From F1-120-MAGs118 sp013360535 (lineage in GTDB: Bacteria; Planctomycetota; UBA1135; GCA-002686595), in the NCBI GenBank assembly GCA_026647215.1, contig JAPKHC010000006.1:62001-126000 (forward strand): a stretch of 64,000 nt of DNA. The letters run 5' to 3'. The notes below the pieces were generated by a model, which was not told the origin of the DNA, made no database searches, and worked only from the letters and a program-made list of their open reading frames with translations. The position numbers and the translations under genes are program-made. Below, in pieces: positions 43,209 through 51,209 of this stretch (within the stretch, counting starts at the first letter, position 1; each line of letters opens with the position of its first letter).

Positions 43209-43547
43209 TCAGCGGAAACCGCGGGGGCGCGGCGCGGCGGAGGGCCTGGCGGCCGAAGGGGAGCGAGTGCGGCGCGGCGCCTGACGCGGGCCGGATCCGG
43301 CCTCACGTTCGGCCCAGGTCTCGCTGATCAAGGGCGAGTCGTGCAGGCCTTGGCTCTTGTTGAGCGCCTCGAGTTCCTTCTCCGACGGCGCCAGTCCGAG
43401 GATGCCACCTTCGGGCCGCAGTGAGTCGTTGAGCTCCTTCCACAGCGCACGCACGAACGGCAGCCAGATCGGCGTCGTGAGCGCGATCAGCGTGTACTTG
43501 ACGGGCTCGCTATTGAGGGAGAAGGGCAGGTCGATCACGGTCGCCAT
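43209..43547 (-). CDS. Small protein with one membrane segment, unknown
   Basis: 112 residues. It begins MATVIDLPFSLNSEPVKYTL and has a hydrophobic segment near 18-34 (LIALTTPIWLPFV), then ELNDSLRPEGGILGLAPSEKELEALN and a low-complexity Arg/Pro/Ser tail. No family is recognised. It lies 33 bases after the pabA-type gene on the same strand and may be co-transcribed. The tail could be disordered, and the real protein might be shorter in related genomes. Confidence 0.5.
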   Translation of the reverse strand: MATVIDLPFSLNSEPVKYTLIALTTPIWLPFVRALWKELNDSLRPEGGILGLAPSEKELEALNKSQGLHDSPLISETWAEREAGSGPRQAPRRTRSPSAARPSAAPRPRGFR

Positions 43548-43580
43548 CCTATCGGACGCACGGGCGCGCGTGCGTGAGCC

Positions 43581-44207
43581 TCAGGGTTCGCGCGGCCCGC
43601 GGGGGCGCAGCAGGAGCGGCAGCGGACCGTCGCAGGGCTCTCCGCAGGCGCGCAGGAAGTTCGCGAACAGGCGCGGGCCCTCGGGCGAGAGGATCGACTC
43701 GGGATGGAACTGCACGCCGCAGCGGGGCAGTGTGCGATGGCGCACCACCATCGGCACTCCGTCGGCCGTCGCGCCGTCGAGGACGAGGCTCTCCGGCCAC
43801 GGCGAGTCCGCAGCGCGCAGCGAGTGGTAGCGGCCGGCCTCGAAGGGACTGGGGAGGCCCGCGAGCCAGCCCTGGCCCGTGTGGAAGACGAGGGAGGCCC
43901 GGCCGTGCATGGGCGTGGAGTCGCGCACGACGACACCCCCCGCGTGCTCGCACAGCACTTGCGCACCGAGGCACACGCCGAGGATCGGCAGCGCCGGCGG
44001 CGCGAGGTCGAGCAGGTCGTGGCAGAGCGTCGCCTGTGCGGGGGCGCCCGGGCCGGGGCCGAGCACGAGGCCCGCGGGATGCAGCGCGAGCACCTCGCCG
44101 GCCGACAGCGATTCGCTCCTCGCGACGCGCACCGCGGCCCCGAGCGCACCGAAGGCCTGCGCGAGGTTGAACGTGAACGAGTCGCGGTTGTCGACGATCA
44201 GGATCAA
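43581..44207 (-). CDS. pabA: Class I glutamine amidotransferase (PabA/TrpG)
   Basis: 208 residues. It supplies ammonia for aminodeoxychorismate (folate) or anthranilate (tryptophan) synthesis. The start is MILIVDNRDSFTFNLAQAF, the nucleophile lies in PILGVCLGAQVL, MHGRASLVFHTG follows, and the His-Glu of the triad are in GVQFHPESILSPEG. The partner subunit (pabB or trpE) is not next to it, so which pathway it serves cannot be decided. It is divergent from the coiled-coil lipoprotein gene. Confidence 0.9.
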   Translation of the reverse strand: MILIVDNRDSFTFNLAQAFGALGAAVRVARSESLSAGEVLALHPAGLVLGPGPGAPAQATLCHDLLDLAPPALPILGVCLGAQVLCEHAGGVVVRDSTPMHGRASLVFHTGQGWLAGLPSPFEAGRYHSLRAADSPWPESLVLDGATADGVPMVVRHRTLPRCGVQFHPESILSPEGPRLFANFLRACGEPCDGPLPLLLRPRGPREP

Positions 44208-44305
44208 GGCTGGCGATGCTCGAAAGCGTCGAGTCGCTGGCTCACAATAGCGCCCGCAAGTGGCGCCGACGCGCCGCGCGACGGACGTTGAGGAAAGGAC
44301 CGAAC

Positions 44306-44803
44306 ATGCAGGCGGAATCGAGGAAGGGCTTCGTGGGCGCGCTGCTGCTCGCGGCGCTGGCGGGCTGCGGCGACGACACGCACGCCGGGCCGACGATGGA
44401 GCGCGCGAACGAGGCGCTCGAGCGTGCGGGCACGGCCCTCAAGCAGGCGGCCGAGGAGGCGAAGCCGTACCTCGAGCGCAGCGTGAAGCAGCTCGACGAG
44501 GCGCTGGCGCGGCTGGGTGAGCATGCGGAGAAGGGGCTCGACGGCGCACAGGCGGACCTGTCGGGCGCGCTCGACGACATGGGCAAGCGCGTGGAGGAGC
44601 TCAAGGCGGAGCTGGCCGCCCGCGGCGGCGAGGAGCGCGCGAAGCTCGGGCGCGAGCTCGACGAGCAGCTCGGCCGGCTCAAGGCGCGGGCCGACGAGCT
44701 GCGCGCGAGCGGCGAGGCCGATTGGCAGGAGGCCGTCGAGCGCGTCACCACCGAGGCGCAGGGCCTGGAGGCCAAGCTGCGCGCGGGCTGGGAGCAGCGC
44801 TAG
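44306..44803 (+). CDS. Coiled-coil lipoprotein
   Basis: 165 residues. A lipobox (LLAALAGC, Cys21) follows a short basic start. The mature protein is almost entirely charged heptad-like helix (KQAAEEAKPYLERSVKQLDEALARLGEH and similar), Ala/Glu/Arg/Leu rich, likely a long coiled coil in the periplasm. It resembles small apolipoprotein-like or Lpp-like helical proteins but has no clear family. AGGAAAG precedes the ATG by ~10 bases. Confidence 0.7.
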   Translation: MQAESRKGFVGALLLAALAGCGDDTHAGPTMERANEALERAGTALKQAAEEAKPYLERSVKQLDEALARLGEHAEKGLDGAQADLSGALDDMGKRVEELKAELAARGGEERAKLGRELDEQLGRLKARADELRASGEADWQEAVERVTTEAQGLEAKLRAGWEQR

Positions 44804-45015
44804 CCCGCATTTCTCCCCAGAATCTACTGCGGCCGCGCTATCTCGGCGCATGCGGCGCGTTTGGAGCGGTTTCGATCCTCAGCGACCGTACAGGACGTTT
44901 GCTCGAAGCAAGAGCGTGGGCGGACCTCGCGGGGGGCCTTCGGAAATGGCGCGCGCGGCCTAGAGGAACCGCCAACGACCCCGGTGGTTCGTTCGTACCT
45001 CCGCGGGTCACCACC

Positions 45016-46209
45016 ATGAGCACCTCTCGTTCCTCGCGTTTCCTCGCCTGCTTCGGTGTCGCGCTGTGCGCGGCGGCCGCCGGTCACTTCGCCGCGTCGA
45101 GTTCGCGCGCCGAGGGCGCGGCGCTCACTCCGGCCCGCGCTCCCGCAAGCTCGGTCGGCTTCTCCGCCGGCTCCTCGGCTGGATCTTGGGGCGCCGCGCA
45201 GGCCGTGCCCAGCCCCGAACGCCTCGCGCAGCTGCGCTCCGACGAGCGCGCGACGATCGAGCTCTTCCGCCGCAACTCCGCCGCCGTCGTGCACATCACG
45301 AACAAGGCGCGCGTGCAGCGTTTCCTGCGCAACCCCGTCGACATGCCGGTCGGCTCCGGCACGGGCTTCCTGTGGGACGAGGGCGGCCACATCGTCACGA
45401 ACTACCACGTGATCGAGCAGCAGGCGCGCGACTCGCGCTACTTCGTGCGCTTCGCCGGCGACGACACCGAACACGAGGCCGAGATCGTCGGCGTCGCTCC
45501 GCACCGCGACCTCGCCGTGCTGCGCCTCGTCAAGCCGCGCGAGGTCAGCGCGCGCCCGATCGAAGTGGGCTCGAGTTCCGACCTGCAGGTCGGCCAGTCG
45601 GTGTTCGCGATCGGCAACCCGTTCGGGCTCGACCAGACGCTCACCACCGGCATCATCAGTGGGCTCGGCCGCGAGATCCGCTCGGTCACCGACCACAAGA
45701 TCTCGGGCGTGATCCAGACCGACGCGGCGATCAACCCCGGCAACTCCGGTGGGCCGCTGCTCGATTCGTCCGGGCGCCTGATCGGCGTCAACACCGCGAT
45801 CGTCAGTCCTTCGGGCGCCTACGCGGGCATCGGCTTCGCGGTGCCGGCCGACACGGTCAAGCGTGTGGTGCCGGAGCTGATCGAGCGTGGCGCGGTGCGG
45901 CGGCCGGGGCTCGGCGTCGTGCTGCTCACCCCGGAGATCAACGCGCGGCTGGGCCTGCAGGGCGTCGGCATCGAGCGCGTGAGCGAAGGCAGCGCGGCGG
46001 CCACGGCGGGCCTGCGCTCGCTGGCGCGCCGGGGCTCGTCCAGCGTCGAGCTCGACGAGATCGTCGAGGTCGACGGCCAGCCGGTGCGCTCCGCGCAGAA
46101 CCTGTTCGACGTGCTCGACTCCAAGGAGGCGGGGGACACGGTGCAGGTGACCTACCGTCGCGGCGGCCAGCTCCAGACGGTGCCGGTCCGGTTGCAGTGG
46201 ATCGAGTGA
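45016..46209 (+). CDS. HtrA/DegP-type serine protease with PDZ domain
   Basis: 397 residues from the ATG at 45016. An N-terminal hydrophobic segment (FLACFGVALCAAAAGHF) should anchor or export it. The trypsin-like domain carries the triad: His in HIVTNYHVIE, Asp in APHRDLAVLRL, Ser in AAINPGNSGGPLLDS. A single PDZ domain follows from about residue 300 (GLGVVLLTPEINARLG and DEIVEVDGQPVRSAQNLFDVL). HtrA proteases degrade or refold damaged envelope proteins. One PDZ rather than two is closer to DegS. Confidence 0.93.
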   Translation: MSTSRSSRFLACFGVALCAAAAGHFAASSSRAEGAALTPARAPASSVGFSAGSSAGSWGAAQAVPSPERLAQLRSDERATIELFRRNSAAVVHITNKARVQRFLRNPVDMPVGSGTGFLWDEGGHIVTNYHVIEQQARDSRYFVRFAGDDTEHEAEIVGVAPHRDLAVLRLVKPREVSARPIEVGSSSDLQVGQSVFAIGNPFGLDQTLTTGIISGLGREIRSVTDHKISGVIQTDAAINPGNSGGPLLDSSGRLIGVNTAIVSPSGAYAGIGFAVPADTVKRVVPELIERGAVRRPGLGVVLLTPEINARLGLQGVGIERVSEGSAAATAGLRSLARRGSSSVELDEIVEVDGQPVRSAQNLFDVLDSKEAGDTVQVTYRRGGQLQTVPVRLQWIE

Positions 46210-46268
46210 GCCGCGGCGCGAACCGGCCCGGAGCTCGCACAGGCCCTTTTTCGGCGCATTCCGGAGCG

Positions 46269-46274
46269 TAGACT
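46269..46274 (+). promoter_or_regulatory. Candidate -10 box for the GT-C membrane protein gene
   Basis: TAGACT lies 41 bases before the GTG start at 46316; an AGGGGAA ribosome site sits between them. Confidence 0.4.
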
Positions 46275-46315
46275 CTCTCCCCGCGCGCCACCCGAGCGCG
46301 ATCCCAGGGGAATCC

Positions 46316-47827
46316 GTGCTAGATCTTCCGTCTCCGTACCGTGACGACGGGGCGGGGGAGCGGCTCTCGACCGCTTCGGTCCTGATGCTCGCTCTCGTCG
46401 TCTGCGTGTGCCGCGTGCTCGCGGTGCACTCCTTCCACATCTACGACGACGCGTTCATCACCTACCGCTATTCCCAGAATCTCGCGGCGGGCCACGGGAT
46501 GGTCTACAACCCCGGCGCGCCCTGGGAGCCGGTGCTCGGCACGACGACGCCGCTGTACACGCTGCTGCTGGCGCTCCCGGTGTGGCTCGGGGCGCAGGTC
46601 GAGCACGCGTCGCTCGCCTTCAACGTCGTGCTCGACGGCCTGTCGGCCTTCCTGATCCTGCGGCTGCTCGCGGCGCGTCCGCTGGCGGCCCTGCTCGCCA
46701 CGCTGGCCTTCGCGGCCATCCCCGAGGTCGGGCGCATCAGCGTCGGCGGCATGGAGTCGCCCCTGTTCGTGTTCCTCGCGCTCGCGGCGGCCCGCTCGGC
46801 GCAGCTCGGGCGCCTGTCGACGGCGGGCTGGCTGGCGGCGCTCGACTGCACGGTGCGCCCCGAAGGCGTGCTGCTCCTGGTCGCGCTCTCGCTCGCGCAC
46901 CTGCGCGACCTGAAGAGCGCGGTGCGTTTCTACCTTCCCGTCGCGATCGTCGGTCTGACGGCGCTCGCGCTGCTCACGTGGTACTTCGGCAGCCCGATTC
47001 CGCAGTCTGTGCAGGCCAAGGCCTCCAACCATGGGCTGGGGCCACACATCAGCCGCATCAAGGACATCCTCGCGCGCAGCTTCGGGCCCTCGATCGCGAT
47101 GCGCGTCATGGTCCCGTTCGCGGCCTTCGGCTTTGCGCTCGCACTCCTGTGGCGCACGCCGATCCGCGGCTTCGTGCTGTTCGGGCTCGGAATCAGCGCG
47201 GCCTACTGCCTCGCCGGCGTGAAGACCTGGGGCTGGTACTTCTACGTGCCGCTCGTGTCGTGGTGCGTCGCGCTCGGCCTCGGCCTCGACGCGACGATCG
47301 AGTTCCTGTCGCGCGCCTTGCCCGCGCTGCGGATCGAGCGCACGGCCGGAGCACTGCCTTGGTCCCTCGCCGGGCTCGTGCTCGTCGCCGTCGCCGTCTT
47401 CTCGCGCCAGCACACCGAGCGCGTCACCTACCACGTCTACCAGCCGCTCGCCGCCTGGTGCGAGCGCGAGGGCATCGAGGCGCACCAGCCGACGATCGTC
47501 GCCTCCGACATCGGCGCCATCGGCTTCTTCGGCCGCACGCGCATCCTCGACAGCGAAGGCCTCGTGTGGCCGCAGGCCCGCCAGTTTCCCTGGCAGGTCG
47601 ACGTGATCCGCGCCCACCGCCCCGACTACGTGCTGCTCGTCGCCAACAGCGTGCGCATCGGCCCCTGGCGCGAGGACCCGCTCTACGCCGACTACCTGCC
47701 GCTCGCCCGCTTCAACACCACCGGCGACCAGGACCTCGAGCCCGACCCCAAGCTGCTCCCGCCCTGGTGGGAGCAGGACTACATCATCTACCGCCGCCGC
47801 GACTACGTGCCCGCCGTGCGCGAGTGA
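46316..47827 (+). CDS. Polytopic membrane protein, GT-C glycosyltransferase-like
   Basis: 503 residues from a GTG start. It opens with a short cytoplasmic stretch and then about ten hydrophobic segments. The first loop after TM1 contains IYDDAFITYRYSQNLAAGHG, whose Asp-Asp pair and Tyr-Arg-Tyr match the first external loop of GT-C enzymes (arabinosyl- or mannosyl-transferase type). The C-terminal ~130 residues form a soluble domain (VASDIGAIGFFG, then RIGPWREDPLY). It would transfer sugars from polyprenyl-phosphate donors in the membrane. It is convergent with the sulfatase-like gene. Confidence 0.75.
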   Translation: MLDLPSPYRDDGAGERLSTASVLMLALVVCVCRVLAVHSFHIYDDAFITYRYSQNLAAGHGMVYNPGAPWEPVLGTTTPLYTLLLALPVWLGAQVEHASLAFNVVLDGLSAFLILRLLAARPLAALLATLAFAAIPEVGRISVGGMESPLFVFLALAAARSAQLGRLSTAGWLAALDCTVRPEGVLLLVALSLAHLRDLKSAVRFYLPVAIVGLTALALLTWYFGSPIPQSVQAKASNHGLGPHISRIKDILARSFGPSIAMRVMVPFAAFGFALALLWRTPIRGFVLFGLGISAAYCLAGVKTWGWYFYVPLVSWCVALGLGLDATIEFLSRALPALRIERTAGALPWSLAGLVLVAVAVFSRQHTERVTYHVYQPLAAWCEREGIEAHQPTIVASDIGAIGFFGRTRILDSEGLVWPQARQFPWQVDVIRAHRPDYVLLVANSVRIGPWREDPLYADYLPLARFNTTGDQDLEPDPKLLPPWWEQDYIIYRRRDYVPAVRE

Positions 47828-47834
47828 GCGTCGC

Positions 47835-49190
47835 TCAGTTGTCGTCGACGTAGCCGAGTTCGCGGAGGCGGCGGCGGCGGCGGAGTTCTTCGGGGTCGGG
47901 AGGGGTGGCGTCGAAGTCGAGGGGGTCGGGAGCGAGCGGAGGCGCGAGCAGCGGCGAGGCGGCGAGGGCGCGGCGCAGCGCGGGGGCGGCGGGGAAATCG
48001 GGGGGCAGCGGGCGGCGCTCGTGCGGATCGGTGGCGAGGTCGAAGAACTCCTCGGTGCCTTTGGCGGGCGCGAGGATCAGCTTCGAGGAGCCGTGGATCG
48101 CGGCGAGGCGCAGGCGTTCGGGGTGGGAGGAGTAGTGGCGCGAGCTTGCGAAGAGCGTGCGTTCCGGAATCGTGCTGCCGTCGCGCAGCGTGGCGGCGAG
48201 CGAGAGGCCGCGCGCGTGCTCGAGCGGAGGCAGCGAGCAGAGTTCGAGCAACGTCGGCGCGAGGTCGAGCAGGCTCGCTGGCGCTTCGACGCGGCGCGGC
48301 GCGAGGCCGGGGCCGCGGATCGCGAGCGGCACGCGCAGCATCTCGTCGTAGGCGCTGGAGTTGTGGCCTTGCTGGCCGTGCTCCATGAAGGCCTCGCCGT
48401 GGTCGCTGGTCCACACGACCACGAGCGACTTCGCGCGCGGCAGCGCTCGCACGGAATCGACGAAACGGCCGAGGCGCTCGTCGGCCCACGCGACGTGTTC
48501 GTCGTAGAGCGCCGCGAGCCGCTGCACGTCCGGATGGTCGGGCTCGAGCCGCGCGCGGTGGATCGCGCGCGCGCTCGCGATCGAACCATCGACGTGCGCG
48601 AGGGCGTCGCTGCCAGCGCTGAAGCGGCCGCGGAACGGCGCGGGCGGCTGGTAGGGCATGTGCGGCGGCGCGACGTGCAGGTAAACGAGCCGTGGCCCGT
48701 CGCCCTGTTCGATCGCGTCGCGAGCGAGCCCGAGCGCGCGGTCGAAGCTCTCTGGCGCGAAATCGAGCACGGTGTAGCGCTCGAAGCCGCGCGCGACGCC
48801 GGTGCGGCTCGCCAGCACGGGCGTCTGCACGATCGCGCTCGTGGCCCAGCCCGCGTCGTGGAAACGCTCCGCAAGCGTCGGCAAGTCGGCGCGCAGCACG
48901 AGCTCGTCGTCGCGCGCCCCGTGCTCTTCCTGCAGCCGCGACGTGAACAGCGAAGCGACGCTCGGCAAGGTCCACGCGGCGGCAGACCACGTGCGCTCGA
49001 AGTGCACCGAGTCGCGCGCGAAAGCGTCGAAGCGGGGGGTCGTCGGCCGTGCGTAGCCGAGCGAGCTCACGTGCGTCGCCGCGAGCGAGTCCGCGACGAT
49101 CACGAGCACGCTCGGCCGCTCGTCCGCGGCACCGCAGGCGGCGCACAGCGTGGACAGGAGCACGGCGAGCCAGGCAGTCAGCACTCGCAT
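47835..49190 (-). CDS. Sulfatase-fold lipoprotein with Thr at the nucleophile position
   Basis: 451 residues from the ATG at 49190. A lipobox (LLSTLCAAC, Cys19) precedes the alkaline-phosphatase/sulfatase fold: VLVIVADSLAATHVSSLGYA with metal aspartate, then SAAAWTLPSVASLFTS, VYLHVAPPHMPYQPP, and VWTSDHGEAFMEHGQ with the second metal site. Where sulfatases have C/S-x-P-x-R this has T-L-P-S without Arg, as in phosphoglycerol transferases. It may therefore act on phosphate esters rather than be a formylglycine sulfatase. It is divergent from nnrE. Confidence 0.8.
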   Translation of the reverse strand: MRVLTAWLAVLLSTLCAACGAADERPSVLVIVADSLAATHVSSLGYARPTTPRFDAFARDSVHFERTWSAAAWTLPSVASLFTSRLQEEHGARDDELVLRADLPTLAERFHDAGWATSAIVQTPVLASRTGVARGFERYTVLDFAPESFDRALGLARDAIEQGDGPRLVYLHVAPPHMPYQPPAPFRGRFSAGSDALAHVDGSIASARAIHRARLEPDHPDVQRLAALYDEHVAWADERLGRFVDSVRALPRAKSLVVVWTSDHGEAFMEHGQQGHNSSAYDEMLRVPLAIRGPGLAPRRVEAPASLLDLAPTLLELCSLPPLEHARGLSLAATLRDGSTIPERTLFASSRHYSSHPERLRLAAIHGSSKLILAPAKGTEEFFDLATDPHERRPLPPDFPAAPALRRALAASPLLAPPLAPDPLDFDATPPDPEELRRRRRLRELGYVDDN

Positions 49191-49220
49191 CGAAGGCACG
49201 TTGCCTCCAGACTAGCCGAC

Positions 49221-49940
49221 ATGGAGCGGACGGAAGGGGTCGAGCGGCTTTCGCGCGAGGAGTTGCGGGCGCTCGACGCGCGCGCGAGCGCGGAATTGGG
49301 ACTTCCTGGTCTGGTCTTGATGGAAAACGCCGGTCGGCAGGCGGCCGAGCGGCTCCTGTGCGCCTTGCGCGCGGCGAACTTCGCGGGCCGCAGGCCGCCG
49401 CCTCCGTGGCGCATCGGCGTCGTGTGCGGGCCGGGCAACAACGGCGGCGATGGGTGGGTGCTCGCGCGGCACGTGCGCCTCGCGTGTCACGTGGTCGAAG
49501 TCTGGGAGAGCGCGCCCCCGGCGACCTCGGACGCCGCGACCAACCGCACGGCGGCGGAACGCCTTGGAATTCCGATCCATTCGCTCGCGGACGCTGCTGC
49601 GCTCGAGCGTGCGCAGGCGCGCTGGCAGGAGAGCGACGCGCTCGTCGACGCGCTCGCGGGCACCGGAATGCGCGGCGCGCCGCGGCCGGAGCTCGCACGG
49701 ATCCTCGAGGCCCTCAACGCCGCTGCGCGCCCGTTCAAGCTCGCGCTCGACCTGCCCTCGGGCCTCGACTGCGACCTCGGAACGGCCGCCGGCGCCTGCT
49801 TCCGGGCCGACCTGACGGTTGCCTTTGCCGCCCAAAAACTTGGATTCGGCCACCCGGACGCCCGCCGCTGGACCGGAGCCGTCGTGGTGGCCGACATCGG
49901 CGTGCCCACGCGCTGGACGAGCCCTTCCGGACGCCCCTGA
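49221..49940 (+). CDS. nnrE: NAD(P)H-hydrate epimerase (YjeF N-terminal domain)
   Basis: 239 residues. It epimerises damaged NAD(P)HX so that the dehydratase can repair it. The start contains RLSREELRALDARA, then PGLVLMENAGRQAAERL, the NAD-like loop VVCGPGNNGGDGWVLARHV, DALVDALAGTGMRGAP, ALDLPSGLDCDLG, and VAFAAQKLGF. Asp in DALAGTG and the Lys-Leu pair are family residues. The usual fused dehydratase domain (NnrD) is absent; it must be elsewhere. Confidence 0.92.
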   Translation: MERTEGVERLSREELRALDARASAELGLPGLVLMENAGRQAAERLLCALRAANFAGRRPPPPWRIGVVCGPGNNGGDGWVLARHVRLACHVVEVWESAPPATSDAATNRTAAERLGIPIHSLADAAALERAQARWQESDALVDALAGTGMRGAPRPELARILEALNAAARPFKLALDLPSGLDCDLGTAAGACFRADLTVAFAAQKLGFGHPDARRWTGAVVVADIGVPTRWTSPSGRP

Positions 49941-50077
49941 GGGGCGTCAATCCCGCGCAAGAGCGCAGGGGTGGCTGTGCGCGAACTTGCGGAGGCCGAG
50001 CCGCTCGTCTAGCGTCATCTGCCGTCCGCTCGAGCTCGGTCCGCTCCCTATCGTCCAAGGACCCGAAAGACACTCCC

Positions 50078-51067
50078 ATGCGCACCTCACTTCACTGCAC
50101 GGCGCTGGCCGCGCTCGCCCTCGTCGGCGCGGCGTGGCTCTCGTCCGGCGCTCCGGCCAACTCCGCCGGCGTCGACTTCTCGTTCCGCGAAGCCCCGATC
50201 AACGCCCGCGGCGTGATGGGCATGCGCGACCTCGCCGGCAAGCCGATCGTCATCGACTTCTGGGGCAAGAACTGACCCGGCTGCGTCGGGGGGTCCGTGC
50301 CGGCCTCCGTCAAGCTGCAGGAACAGTACGGCGATGATGTCCAGGTGATCTTCATCGAGTGCCAGAACACCGACAAGAACACCTACGAGGCCTTCGCCTG
50401 GAAGATGAAGTGGATGGGGAACGGCGCTCTGTGGACGAACGAGCGCGTGATCCCCACGACCGGATCCGGCCTGCCGGAAGTCGCCGTGATCGGCGTCGAC
50501 GGCACCGTGCTGCTGCAGGGCCACCCCGGTGACTTCGGCAAGAAGCTCGAGGAGACCGTCGCGGCCGAAGTGAAGAAGTCGAAGGAAGCGCCCGAGGGCA
50601 CTCCGGCTTCGCTCAAGAAGGCCTGGAGCACGTTCGCCAAGGGCGACGTGACCGGCGCTCTCGCCGAGGCCGACAAGGTCGGCGGCGACGAGGGCAGTGC
50701 GGCCCGAGCCGAGTTCGTGCGGCGCGTCGAAGCGCGTCTCGCGCGCGCCAAGCGCATGCTCGAGGCCGGCGATGTCGCCGAGACCGAGGCGCTCGTGGCT
50801 TCGCTCCAGAAGTCCTGCAAGGGCGCGCCGGACCTGCTCGCGCAGGTGAGCGAGCTCGCGACGCGCATCGCGAGCCCCGAGCTCGCCGCCGAGCGCGAGG
50901 CCGCCAAGGCCTGGTCGAACTTCTCCTCGAAGGTCGCCAAGGAGAAGCCCTTCGACGAAGGCAACGTCAAGAAGGCGCAGGCCATCGCGGACAAGCACAA
51001 GGGCACGAAGAACGGCGCCCGCGCCGCGCGCTTCGTCGAACTCTCGAAGATCAACCTGAACCGCTGA
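50078..51067 (+). CDS. Thioredoxin-fold selenoprotein (UxxC motif), TGA read as selenocysteine
   Basis: 329 residues if the TGA at 50273-50275 is translated. A signal peptide (TALAALALVGAAWLSSG) leads to a TlpA/thioredoxin fold: LAGKPIVIDFWGKN, then TGA-Pro-Gly-Cys-Val-Gly-Gly. This lines up exactly with FW-xxx-C-xx-C of thioredoxins, with the stop in place of the first Cys (residue 66) and Cys69 as the second. The reading frame continues open for 264 codons in the same phase, with normal codon use: VKLQEQYGDDVQVIFIECQN and onwards. The C-terminal ~180 residues are helical, TPR-like. A recent nonsense mutation is the alternative. A SECIS-like hairpin follows the TGA. Confidence 0.8.
50276..50310 (+). 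promoter_or_regulatory. Candidate bacterial SECIS element
   Basis: Directly after the TGA the RNA can fold: GCGU (50283-50286) pairs with GUGC (50297-50300), a bulged C follows, GG (50288-50289) pairs with CC (50295-50296), and the apical loop GGGGU lies ~14 bases after the codon. An alternative outer stem pairs CCGGC (50277-50281) with GCCGG (50299-50303). The position and a G-rich U-containing loop fit bacterial SECIS elements, but the stem is short. Confidence 0.5.
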
Positions 51068-51088
51068 TCTTCGGTCGCTGTCCCATCG

Positions 51089-51127
51089 AAGGGCCGCTCG
51101 CGTTCCCTCGCGGGCGGCCCTTTGTGT
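51089..51127 (+). terminator. Rho-independent terminator of the selenoprotein gene
   Basis: A 14-pair stem (AAGGGCCGCTCGCG with CGCGGGCGGCCCTT, one G-T pair) with loop TTCCCT, followed by TTTGTGTT. It lies 21 bases after the stop, between convergent genes. Confidence 0.82.
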
Positions 51128-51209
51128 TCGGGGCTCGAGCGGCTCGGTTGCGCGCCGACAGTCTCGAGCGCGTTCTGCACGCACGGTGTTGGGAGCGAGC
51201 GGACGCGGT

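Noticed and set aside
50078..50275. A 65-residue protein ending at TGA plus a separate protein starting at GTG 50297
   Set aside because: Both parts are in the same frame, together form one thioredoxin fold, and the second lacks a ribosome site. A read-through selenocysteine explains them better.
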